DNA of 10,961 bases from an uncultured Clostridia bacterium. Lineage in GTDB: Bacteria > Bacillota > Clostridia > Christensenellales > Aristaeellaceae. A program made the translations under genes and the position numbers. Position 1 is the first letter of the stretch, and each line of letters opens with the position of its first letter. Positions 1-8,194 of the stretch are shown piece after piece. Below the pieces are notes generated by a model, which worked only from the letters and a program-made list of their open reading frames with translations, did not search any database and was not told the DNA's origin. The DNA is taken from assembly GCA_934643535.1 (NCBI GenBank), contig CAKUCE010000087.1, forward strand, positions 1 through 10,961, written 5' to 3'.

Positions 1-869
1 GTGTAGCCGTTGTCGTACCAGGGCAGGTAGAAGCCCAGCCCCCGGCCCTGGGCCATGCCCGGAGTGCGGTTCTGCATGCTCAGACGCACGGTGGCAGGGC
101 AGAGATAACGGCTGCCGTCGGGAAGCTCCCCTTCCGCCGCCAGCATCTGCACAAACAGCGCCAGATCGTCCATAGTGGAAAAAACGCCCGCATTGCCGCT
201 GACGCCGCCCAGAAAACGGGCGTTTTCGTCGTGGACCGCGCCGGTCAGGCAGAAACCGTCGTCCTGCATTTCGGTGGAAGCGATGTTGCCCCCGGCGGGC
301 AGGTAAGAGGTGTTTTTCATTTTGAGGGGCCAGAAGACCTCCTGCACGGCCAGCTCGTTCAGTGGCAGGCCGTAGATGCACTCCAGCAGCTGCCCCAGCA
401 GAATAAAGCCCGTGCAGCTGTACTGCACCCGGGTCCCCGGCTGGAAGTCCAGCGGCGCGGCCAGGATCAGCTCGGTGCTCTGCTCCGGCGTGCGGGCCAG
501 CTGCCACAGGTGCAGCCCCGGCGGGAAGCCCGCCGTGTGGGTCAGGATCTGCGCAATGGTGATCTCCTGCTTGTCGGCGGGCGCGTCGATAAAAGTACCC
601 AGCTTGTCCCACAGGCAGAGCTTTCCGCTTTCCATGGCCCGCAGGGCCAGCATGCCTACCACCAGCGGCTTGGAAACGGAGGCCAGATCGAAGCGGGTCT
701 GCTCGTTGCAAAGTCCCGCGTCTTCCTCAATGGAAAGCCTGCCGTAGGCACGGCGGAACAGCACCTTTTCCCGGCGGCCTGCCAGCACACAGGCGGCAGG
801 GAAGACCTCCTGCTCCAGCGCTTTTTGAATCACCTGATCGGCCTGAGAAAAGTCCGGCGTTCGATGCAT
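1..869 (-). CDS. Serine hydrolase, beta-lactamase/PBP-like family (C-terminus cut by window edge)
   Basis: Seen: 289 codons run from an ATG at 869-867 off the window edge with no stop. AAGGAGG lies 7 nt upstream, which fixes the start. The SxxK catalytic motif is S64-V-S-K67 in the context DLASVSKP, followed by HTAGFPPG (111-118), Y150-S-C152 at the place of the usual YxN motif, and HDENARFLGGVSGNAG (213-228), a block typical of class C beta-lactamase-like esterases and D,D-peptidases. No signal peptide is visible at the N-terminus, so the protein is probably cytoplasmic. Known for the family: Ser acylation with Lys as base, acting on beta-lactams, D-amino-acid peptides or esters. The substrate here is unknown. 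The third motif (KTG/HxG) would lie in the missing part. It starts 44 nt after the HAD phosphatase with no terminator between, so co-transcription is likely. Cys in place of the YxN Asn is the oddity. Confidence 0.88.
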   Translation of the reverse strand, partial: MHRTPDFSQADQVIQKALEQEVFPAACVLAGRREKVLFRRAYGRLSIEEDAGLCNEQTRFDLASVSKPLVVGMLALRAMESGKLCLWDKLGTFIDAPADKQEITIAQILTHTAGFPPGLHLWQLARTPEQSTELILAAPLDFQPGTRVQYSCTGFILLGQLLECIYGLPLNELAVQEVFWPLKMKNTSYLPAGGNIASTEMQDDGFCLTGAVHDENARFLGGVSGNAGVFSTMDDLALFVQMLAAEGELPDGSRYLCPATVRLSMQNRTPGMAQGRGLGFYLPWYDNGY

Positions 870-913
870 GGCGGTTCCTCCTTTGTATGATGGATCATTC
901 CGGAAAAGTTCCG

Positions 914-1600
914 TTATTCTTTCCCGTCCGGGGCCGTCCAGCGGACGATCTCGGCGTTTTTTCGCCCTTCCAGCGCCTTGCGCAGCCGGGGTTTGGGGTT
1001 TACGCCCACCTGCCGGGCGCACAGCTCCAGCATGTTCAGGTCGCTGCCGCTGTCGCCGTAGGCGGAAGACGTATCATAGTCCAGCCGGTCGCCCCGGGCA
1101 GCCAGATATTCCGCCAGCCGCAGGGGCTTTTGAATGCCGCGGCAGTTGTCGCCGCAGATGTCGCCGGTATAGCGTTCCCGGTCGTCCACGTTCATCCGGG
1201 TGCCGATCACCGCCTCCACGCCCAGCATGGTTTCCAACGGCTCCAGATAAAAGGAGGGCGAGGCCGTGATCAGCAGGACGCTGGCTCCCCGGGCCTGCTC
1301 CTGCCGGAGCGCTTTCAGCCCCTCCGGGTACAGTTGGGGCACCAGCACGTGCAGGCAGAAGTCCATGGAAAATGCCTCCACCTCCGGCACCAGCCGCCCC
1401 TTCATCCAGCACAGCGACGCCGCCTTGGCGCGCTCCGCCGAGCACAGGTGCAGCCCGTAGCCCGCGGCATAGGCAATGCCTTTGAGCAGCTGGCCGGTGG
1501 TGCAGAGCTTCCGCCGGTGGGCATAAAGGCACAGGGAGACGATGGAATCCCCCTTTCGCAGGGTTCCGTCAAAATCGAACAAGGCGTAGCTCTTTTGCAA
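914..1600 (-). CDS. HAD-IB family hydrolase (SerB-like phosphatase of unknown substrate)
   Basis: Seen: 228 aa with all HAD motifs. Motif I is FDFDGT (8-13), with D9 as the expected nucleophile and D11 as the acid/base. Motif II is ITAS (111-114), motif III probably K158, and motif IV GDSGSDLNML (182-191) with the metal-binding acidic residues. Residues of about 18-90 are helical and fit the C1 cap of subclass IB. NPKPRLRKAL (201-210) resembles the conserved tail of this subclass. The start is TTG at 1600-1598: GGAGGGG sits 6 nt upstream and no in-frame ATG precedes the motif. Known: HAD-IB enzymes are Mg-dependent phosphomonoesterases such as phosphoserine phosphatase. Inference: a cytoplasmic small-molecule phosphatase; no serine-synthesis neighbours support naming it serB. 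It appears to have its own promoter behind the clpB terminator and leads the serine hydrolase gene. Confidence 0.9.
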   Translation of the reverse strand: MQKSYALFDFDGTLRKGDSIVSLCLYAHRRKLCTTGQLLKGIAYAAGYGLHLCSAERAKAASLCWMKGRLVPEVEAFSMDFCLHVLVPQLYPEGLKALRQEQARGASVLLITASPSFYLEPLETMLGVEAVIGTRMNVDDRERYTGDICGDNCRGIQKPLRLAEYLAARGDRLDYDTSSAYGDSGSDLNMLELCARQVGVNPKPRLRKALEGRKNAEIVRWTAPDGKE

Positions 1601-1606
1601 AATAAA

Positions 1607-1613
1607 CCCCTCC
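1607..1613 (-). promoter_or_regulatory. Ribosome binding site that decides the TTG start of the HAD gene
   Basis: GGAGGGG on the minus strand ends 6 nt before TTG at 1600-1598. The HAD motif I begins only seven codons later, so no downstream start is possible, and this site makes TTG the best start codon. Confidence 0.75.
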
Positions 1614-1645
1614 GGGTCACGAAATCAGCCGTTCAGACCGTATGC

Positions 1646-1654
1646 AGTATAGCA
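1646..1654 (-). promoter_or_regulatory. Probable extended -10 promoter for the HAD/serine hydrolase operon
   Basis: The minus strand reads TGC-TATACT, a TGn-extended -10 box, about 45 nt before the TTG start. No good -35 lies 16-18 nt upstream, so recognition would depend on the extended -10. The 12-bp string GCAGTATAGCAT (plus strand) is shared exactly with the clpB promoter, which has a clear -35 and supports reading this as a promoter. It lies directly after the clpB terminator. Confidence 0.55.
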
Positions 1655-1660
1655 TGAAAA

Positions 1661-1680
1661 CGAGGAAAATGCTATCCTCG
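1661..1680 (-). other. Small inverted repeat between clpB terminator and HAD promoter
   Basis: CGAGGA (1661-1666) and TCCTCG (1675-1680) form 6-bp arms around an 8-nt loop. On the minus strand the hairpin is followed by TTTTC and lies in the -35/spacer region of the HAD promoter. The 10-bp direct repeat AGCATGAAAA flanks it (1651-1660 and 1683-1692). It could be a second, weak terminator hairpin or a regulator site; the sequence does not decide. Confidence 0.4.
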
Positions 1681-1688
1681 AAAGCATG

Positions 1689-1722
1689 AAAAACCCGCTG
1701 CGGATATTGCCCGCAGCGGGTT
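1689..1722 (-). terminator. Rho-independent terminator of clpB
   Basis: Perfect 12-bp stem: AACCCGCTGCGG at 1692-1703 pairs with CCGCAGCGGGTT at 1711-1722 across a 7-nt loop. On the minus strand the stem runs into a T-run (TTTTTC, partly inside the stem). It lies 16 nt after the clpB stop and separates clpB from the HAD operon. Confidence 0.88.
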
Positions 1723-1738
1723 CCCCTTTTCGGGGAGA

Positions 1739-4339
<2,601 letters not shown>

Positions 4340-4429
4340 ATGCTTGACCCCCTTGGGGCGGCGGACTGTGGTGTGTCCGTGCGCCGATGGCTGCTGAAAT
4401 CTTCGGAAGATCTTTCGGTCAGTCCTTTA

Positions 4430-4446
4430 TCTGACTTTCTTTGACC
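4430..4446 (-). promoter_or_regulatory. CtsR-type heat-shock operator of clpB
   Basis: The minus strand reads GGTCAAA-GAA-AGTCAGA. The known CtsR consensus is RGTCAAANANRGTCAAA: the first heptad matches fully, the 3-nt spacer fits NAN, and the second heptad matches 6 of 7. It starts about 10 nt after the -10 box, covering roughly +3 to +19, a repressing position. CtsR control of clp genes is established in Firmicutes. The nearby GTCAG/CTGAC arms just downstream may extend the site. No HrcA/CIRCE element was seen. Confidence 0.72.
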
Positions 4447-4455
4447 TTCGATAGC

Positions 4456-4483
4456 AGTATAGCATTTTTCACGGGAATGTCAA
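4456..4483 (-). promoter_or_regulatory. Sigma-A promoter of clpB
   Basis: On the minus strand TTGACA (4483-4478), a 16-nt spacer and TATACT (4461-4456), with TG one base before the -10 (extended -10). The predicted start near 4449 gives a leader of about 110 nt. That leader holds the CtsR box and a short palindrome ATCTTC-G-GAAGAT but no recognised riboswitch. Confidence 0.85.
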
Positions 4484-4573
4484 GAGGAGAAGCAGAAATT
4501 TTTTTGAAGGAGCAGGTGCGTTTTTGGGGGGCTTTGCCGGTAGTTTTTCCATACTCCACTCTGATATTCCGTG
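4484..4573. other. Centre of the clpB/LRR divergent intergenic region, no gene seen
   Basis: This AT-richer stretch between the two divergent promoters has A/T runs and no ORF with a ribosome binding site. CCATA and ACTCT at 4549-4562 have inverted partners AGAGT and TATGG at 4589-4602, each pair of blocks separated by 4 nt, which makes a loose dyad around the LRR promoter. I see no RNA gene. Confidence 0.5.
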
Positions 4574-4587
4574 AAATACTTGTATTT
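4574..4587. promoter_or_regulatory. Palindrome overlapping the -35 of the LRR gene (possible operator)
   Basis: AAATAC-TT-GTATTT: perfect 6-bp arms around 2 nt. It covers the candidate -35 TTGTAT, so a bound protein would block RNA polymerase. The regulator is not identifiable from the window. Confidence 0.45.
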
Positions 4588-4608
4588 TAGAGTAGAATAT
4601 GGTATCAT
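4580..4608 (+). promoter_or_regulatory. Probable promoter of the LRR surface protein gene
   Basis: TTGTAT (4580-4585), a 17-nt spacer and TATCAT (4603-4608), with TG one base before the -10 (extended). The boxes are imperfect but the spacing is ideal. The predicted start near 4615 leaves a leader of about 100 nt. Confidence 0.6.
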
Positions 4609-4633
4609 TTTTTAGAAGCAGAACGAATCGTCC

Positions 4634-4678
4634 CATCCGTTTCGGATGAATTGAATCTCCGCCCCCGTCCATCCGAAA
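4634..4678 (+). promoter_or_regulatory. Two mutually exclusive hairpins in the LRR gene leader
   Basis: CATCCG (4634-4639) pairs with CGGATG (4643-4648) over a TTT loop. The alternative is TTTCGGATG (4640-4648) pairing perfectly with CATCCGAAA (4670-4678), 9 bp over 21 nt. Both use 4643-4648, so they cannot coexist. The second ends 18 nt before the AAAGGAG site. This could be a translation or stability switch, or only a repeated CATCCG motif; no known riboswitch class is recognised. Confidence 0.4.
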
Positions 4679-4696
4679 AATCCCTGAATTCCAGAA

Positions 4697-4703
4697 CAAA
4701 GGA
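4697..4703 (+). promoter_or_regulatory. Ribosome binding site deciding the ATG start of the LRR gene
   Basis: AAAGGAG ends at 4703, directly against a GTG at 4704, which is too close to be used. The next in-frame start, ATG at 4716, lies 12 nt away (rather long) and begins a classical signal peptide, so ATG 4716 is preferred. Confidence 0.65.
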
Positions 4704-4715
4704 GTGTTTTCCATC

Positions 4716-7700
4716 ATGAGGAACGGCAAAAAGTTATGTCTTTTTCTACTCTGTACTCTGCTGCTTACGCTGCTCATCCCGGGTCTTGCCGCGGCTGCAG
4801 ATTCCGATTTTGAGATCACAGACGGCGTTCTGACAAAGTATACCGGCCCTGGGGGAGACGTGGTCGTTCCCGAGGGGGTGACCAAAATCGGGGATAGGGC
4901 GTTTCGCTATTCTTATACAACCCTGACTTCCGTTTCGTTGCCCTCTACCTTGAAAGAGATAGGAAGAGCCAGCTTTTATAACTGCTCTAACCTGACCAGC
5001 ATAGAGATTCCCGAAGGAGTGACCACGATCGGAGATCTGGTATTCTCATGCTGCCGCAATCTGGACTCCGTCACATTGCCTTCTACCTTGGAAACACTGG
5101 GAGAAAGCGTCTTTGATCGTTGTTACAAACTCACTAGCATTGAAGACAAGAGCGGCAAATGCGTAAAAACCATGGACGGCATTGCCTATAGTGCGGATGG
5201 AACGAATCTTCTTGCTGTGCTGACGTCGGCTTCCGGGAAAGTTTGCATTGCCGAGGGTGTTAAGATCATTCCCGGCTGGGCATTTTATGGCAATGATCGG
5301 GTCACCGACGTTGTGCTTCCTCAGGGGGTCACGCAGATCAGATCATGGGCGTTCAGTGGTTGTAACAGCCTGACCAGCATTGTGATCCCCGAGGGCGTTA
5401 CCAGTATTGGCTACGGCACTTTCATGCGTTGTGAAAACCTGCCCTCCATCGTATTGCCCTCTACCCTGGAAACTTTGGAAGACAATGTCTTCTTTGGCTG
5501 TGATAAACTAGTCAGCGTTGAGGACAAAAGCGGCAAATGCCTGAAAACAGTGGACAATATCGTCTACCGGGCGGATGGAACGCGAATTGAGGTCGTGCTG
5601 GCGACCGCTTCCGGGGAAATCCGCATTGCCGAGGGCGTGACGGAAATCCAGGCTTCGCTGTTTAATTCCAATATGCGGGTCACCGGCATTGTAGTTCCCG
5701 AGGGCGTTATCAGCATCGGGGATAGAGCGTTCAGCTATTGCATGAATCTGACCTCCATCACGCTGCCCTCTACCTTGGAAACTTTGGGAGAAAATGTCTT
5801 TGATGGCTGCAACAATCTCAACATTGTGGATAAAAGCGGCAAGTTCTTTAAGAATGTGGACGGTATTATCTACAGTGCAGATGGAACACAAATCATTTCT
5901 GTGCCTTCGGTTTCCGGAGAAGTCCGCATTGCCGAGGGTGTGACAGAAATTCCGGATGGGTTGTTTGGCTTCGACGATCGGATTACCAGTGTTGTGATTC
6001 CCGAGGGCGTTACCAAGATCGGATACGGCGCATTCAGAGGCTGCGGAAACCTGACCTCCGTCATCTTGCCATCTACGTTGGAAACCTTGGAGGACGCTGT
6101 CTTTGAAGGCTGCAGTAAGTTAACAGATATCGAGGATAAAAGCGGAAACATTAAAATCATGGAAGGTATCGTTTACAGTGCGGATGGGACGCGAATCATC
6201 GCTGTATTGACATCGGCCATCGGTGAAATTCACATTGCCGAGGGCGTGACGAAAATCCCGGACATGCTGTTTGAATACAACGACAGGATCACGAGCATTG
6301 TGATTCCCGAGGGTGTGACCAGTATCGGGGACTATGCCTTCAACTGGTGTGTAAACCTGACCTCCGTCATACTGCCCTCTACGCTGGAGACTTTGGGAGA
6401 AGGCGTTTTTGAAGGCTGTCCCAATCTGACCAGCATTGAAGACAAAAGCGGCAAATTCCTGAAGGTTGCAGACGGCATCGTCTACAGTGCGGATGGGACA
6501 CGAATCATCACGGCGCTTGCATCGGCCTCCGGCGAAATTCACATTGCCGAGGGCGTAACGGAAATCCCGCAAAGTCTATTTTGGGGCAATAATCAGATCA
6601 CTGCCGTGGTGATTCCTGAGGGCGTGACCAGCATCGGATGGGGTGCGTTCAGCAATTGTGAAAACCTGACCTCTGTCACATTGCCCTCTACACTGGTAAC
6701 GCTGGAAGAAGCCGTTTTTAACTGCTGTGTAGAATTAACCAGCATTGTGGACAAGAGCGGCAAATTCCTAAAAACCGTGGACGGCATCGTCTACAGCGCG
6801 GATGGGACGCGAATCATCGCTGTATTGACATCGGCCATCGGTGAAATTCACATTGCCGAGGGCGTAACGGAAATTCCGCAAAATCTGTTTTGGGGCAATA
6901 AGCGGGTCACTGCCGTGGTGATTCCCGAGGGTGTGACCTGCATCTGGCATGATGCTTTTTCGTATTGTGAAAACCTGACCTCCGTTACACTGCCTTCTAC
7001 CCTAAAGACGCTGTCCAGCGCTTTCCGTGGCAGCGATAATCTAACCAGTATTGTGGACAAAAGCGGCACATTCCTAAAAACCGTGGACGGAATCGTCTAC
7101 AGCGCGGATGGAACCCAAATCATCGCTGTGCTGGCATCGGCCACCGGTGAAATCCGCATTGCCGAGGGCGTAACCGGAATTCCGGACTGTCTGTTTCAAA
7201 ACAACAACCGGATCACCAGCGTGGTCATTCCCGAGGGCGTAACCAGCATCGGATGGGGTGCGTTCAGCAATTGTGAAAACCTGACCTCTGTCACATTGCC
7301 CTCTACACTGGTAACGCTGGAAGAAGCCGTTTTTAACTGCTGTGTAGAATTAACCAGCATTGTGGACAAGAGCGGCAAATTCCTAAAAACCGTGGACGGC
7401 ATCGTCTACAGCGCGGATGGGACGCGAATCATCGCTGTATTGACATCGGCCATCGGTGAAATCCGCATTGCCGAGGGCGTAACCGGAATTCCGGACTGTC
7501 TGTTTCTAAACAACAACCGGATCACCAGCGTGGTCATTCCCGAGGGCGTAACCAGCATCGGATACGATGCGTTCAGCAATTGTGAAAACCTGACCTCCGT
7601 CACGCTGCCCTCTACGCTGAACGACATTGGTGACGAGGCCTTCCCCACCTTCACCATCATCCGCAGCGAGCCGGGCGTTTACGCGCACACCTGGGCGCTG

Positions 7701-8030
7701 GAGAACGGCTATACCTGGCAGTCCACCCAGCAGGCCGAGAGCAAGGTCATGAAGCTGCCTGCCGGCCTGAAGATCATCCGGCGGGAGGCGTTCCAAGGCA
7801 GCCCGGCGGAATGCTTCGTGCTGCCGGACGGCTGCGTGGAGATCGGCGAAAGGGCCTTTGCGGACTGCGCCAAGCTCCGGCAGGTGAAGATCCCCGCCAG
7901 CGTCACCACCATCGCCGACAACGCCTTTGAGGGCTGCGGCGAGGGGCTGGTCATCGTTGCACCCAAGGGAAGCATGGCGGAGAGCTTCGCTCAGGCCCAC
8001 GGCATCACCGTGACCTCCGACGAACCGTAA
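4716..8030 (+). CDS. Secreted BspA-like leucine-rich repeat (LRR_5) surface protein
   Basis: Seen: 1104 aa. A signal peptide (MRNGKK, then a Leu-rich core, ending GLAAAA near residue 28) has no lipobox, so signal peptidase I cleavage is likely. From about residue 29 to 969 the protein is a chain of 23-aa LRRs of the form IPEGVTSIGxxAFxxCxxLTSV. They are grouped in super-repeats of 101-103 aa (one of 126 aa, with an extra LRR): three LRRs followed by a 33-aa insert with DKSGKF and DGIVYSADGTRI. The C-terminal module (about 970-1104) holds two more LRR-like stretches and two tail motifs (PGVYAHTWALENGY and GSMAESFAQAHG). There is no LPXTG, SLH, GW or dockerin anchor and no C-terminal membrane helix, so release or non-covalent retention is inferred. 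Known: BspA-type LRR proteins mediate adhesion and host-matrix binding in gut and oral bacteria; the ligand here is unknown. It is a single-gene unit, with lower GC in the repeats than in the neighbours. Confidence 0.93.
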   Translation: MRNGKKLCLFLLCTLLLTLLIPGLAAAADSDFEITDGVLTKYTGPGGDVVVPEGVTKIGDRAFRYSYTTLTSVSLPSTLKEIGRASFYNCSNLTSIEIPEGVTTIGDLVFSCCRNLDSVTLPSTLETLGESVFDRCYKLTSIEDKSGKCVKTMDGIAYSADGTNLLAVLTSASGKVCIAEGVKIIPGWAFYGNDRVTDVVLPQGVTQIRSWAFSGCNSLTSIVIPEGVTSIGYGTFMRCENLPSIVLPSTLETLEDNVFFGCDKLVSVEDKSGKCLKTVDNIVYRADGTRIEVVLATASGEIRIAEGVTEIQASLFNSNMRVTGIVVPEGVISIGDRAFSYCMNLTSITLPSTLETLGENVFDGCNNLNIVDKSGKFFKNVDGIIYSADGTQIISVPSVSGEVRIAEGVTEIPDGLFGFDDRITSVVIPEGVTKIGYGAFRGCGNLTSVILPSTLETLEDAVFEGCSKLTDIEDKSGNIKIMEGIVYSADGTRIIAVLTSAIGEIHIAEGVTKIPDMLFEYNDRITSIVIPEGVTSIGDYAFNWCVNLTSVILPSTLETLGEGVFEGCPNLTSIEDKSGKFLKVADGIVYSADGTRIITALASASGEIHIAEGVTEIPQSLFWGNNQITAVVIPEGVTSIGWGAFSNCENLTSVTLPSTLVTLEEAVFNCCVELTSIVDKSGKFLKTVDGIVYSADGTRIIAVLTSAIGEIHIAEGVTEIPQNLFWGNKRVTAVVIPEGVTCIWHDAFSYCENLTSVTLPSTLKTLSSAFRGSDNLTSIVDKSGTFLKTVDGIVYSADGTQIIAVLASATGEIRIAEGVTGIPDCLFQNNNRITSVVIPEGVTSIGWGAFSNCENLTSVTLPSTLVTLEEAVFNCCVELTSIVDKSGKFLKTVDGIVYSADGTRIIAVLTSAIGEIRIAEGVTGIPDCLFLNNNRITSVVIPEGVTSIGYDAFSNCENLTSVTLPSTLNDIGDEAFPTFTIIRSEPGVYAHTWALENGYTWQSTQQAESKVMKLPAGLKIIRREAFQGSPAECFVLPDGCVEIGERAFADCAKLRQVKIPASVTTIADNAFEGCGEGLVIVAPKGSMAESFAQAHGITVTSDEP
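6627..6847 (+). repeat. 221-bp exact direct repeat, copy 1
   Basis: Identical base for base with 7242-7462, offset 615 bp (two super-repeats). It spans GWGAFSNCENL through the end of the 33-aa insert. The first mismatches are at 6626/7241 and 6848/7463. Confidence 0.95.
7145..7254 (+). repeat. 110-bp near-exact direct repeat (109/110) with 7454-7563
   Basis: Offset 309 bp, one super-repeat. The only difference is A at 7198 against T at 7507, which changes Gln to Leu in the variable loop (LFQNNN versus LFLNNN). It abuts and slightly overlaps the 221-bp repeat. Confidence 0.93.
7242..7462 (+). repeat. 221-bp exact direct repeat, copy 2
   Basis: Second copy of 6627-6847. Identity without one synonymous change argues for recent duplication or gene conversion rather than selection on the protein alone. 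Confidence 0.95.
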
Positions 8031-8054
8031 GCTTTCTCCTTCATAAGCCTTATT

Positions 8055-8095
8055 GCCCCCATCCGCCGCCCGATGAACGGCGGATGGGGGCTTTT
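8055..8095 (+). terminator. Rho-independent terminator after the LRR gene
   Basis: Perfect 14-bp stem: GCCCCCATCCGCCG (8055-8068) pairs with CGGCGGATGGGGGC (8078-8091) around a 9-nt loop, followed by TTTT. It isolates the LRR gene from nagB. Confidence 0.92.
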
Positions 8096-8157
8096 GCCAG
8101 CATTTCTTCCACCCGCTTCCTTTCTGAAAAACATCGTCCTACATCGTGGAAACAGAC

Positions 8158-8186
8158 TTGACACCTGCCGGCCGCAATGCTATACT
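8158..8186 (+). promoter_or_regulatory. Sigma-A promoter of nagB
   Basis: TTGACA (8158-8163), 17-nt spacer, TATACT (8181-8186), with TG one base before the -10. This is a near-consensus extended promoter. The predicted start near 8193 leaves a leader of about 85 nt. Confidence 0.88.
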
Positions 8187-8194
8187 CCAGGAAA

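Larger units (their letters stand above)
5244..7463 (+). repeat. Array of seven LRR super-repeats inside the surface protein gene
   Basis: Units start at the (T/C)(G/A)CATTGCCGAGGG block: 5244, 5622, 5925, 6231, 6540, 6849 and 7155, and an eighth partial unit starts at 7464. Lengths are 378, 303, 306, 309, 309, 306 and 309 bp, all multiples of 3, so the frame is kept. The first is longer because it carries one extra 23-codon LRR. The later units are much more alike than the early ones. Confidence 0.92.

Noticed and set aside
231..890. 219-codon plus-strand open frame opposite the serine hydrolase
   Set aside because: The minus strand carries SxxK and the other family motifs and has a ribosome binding site; this frame has neither.
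890..920. Hairpin CGGAA-CTT-TTCCG between the HAD and serine hydrolase genes
   Set aside because: Only 5 bp and no T-run on the minus strand, so it is not a terminator and does not break the proposed operon.
4340..4490. HrcA/CIRCE element at clpB
   Set aside because: No TTAGCACTC-N9-GAGTGCTAA-like sequence is present; only the CtsR-type direct repeat was found.
4704..4706. GTG start four codons before the LRR ATG
   Set aside because: The Shine-Dalgarno AAAGGAG touches the GTG with no spacer, so it cannot serve that codon.
4716..4800. Lipoprotein signal for the LRR protein
   Set aside because: Cys residues in the hydrophobic core (8 and 13) lack a proper lipobox; the AAAA end fits signal peptidase I.
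4469..4885. 138-codon minus-strand frame over the divergent region and LRR start
   Set aside because: It crosses the LRR promoter and signal peptide, has no ribosome binding site, and its N-terminal half is antisense LRR sequence.
5244..7620. Possible CRISPR-like or satellite repeat array
   Set aside because: The period is about 309 bp, the frame is open throughout, and the repeats encode LRRs; there are no short palindromic repeats or spacers.
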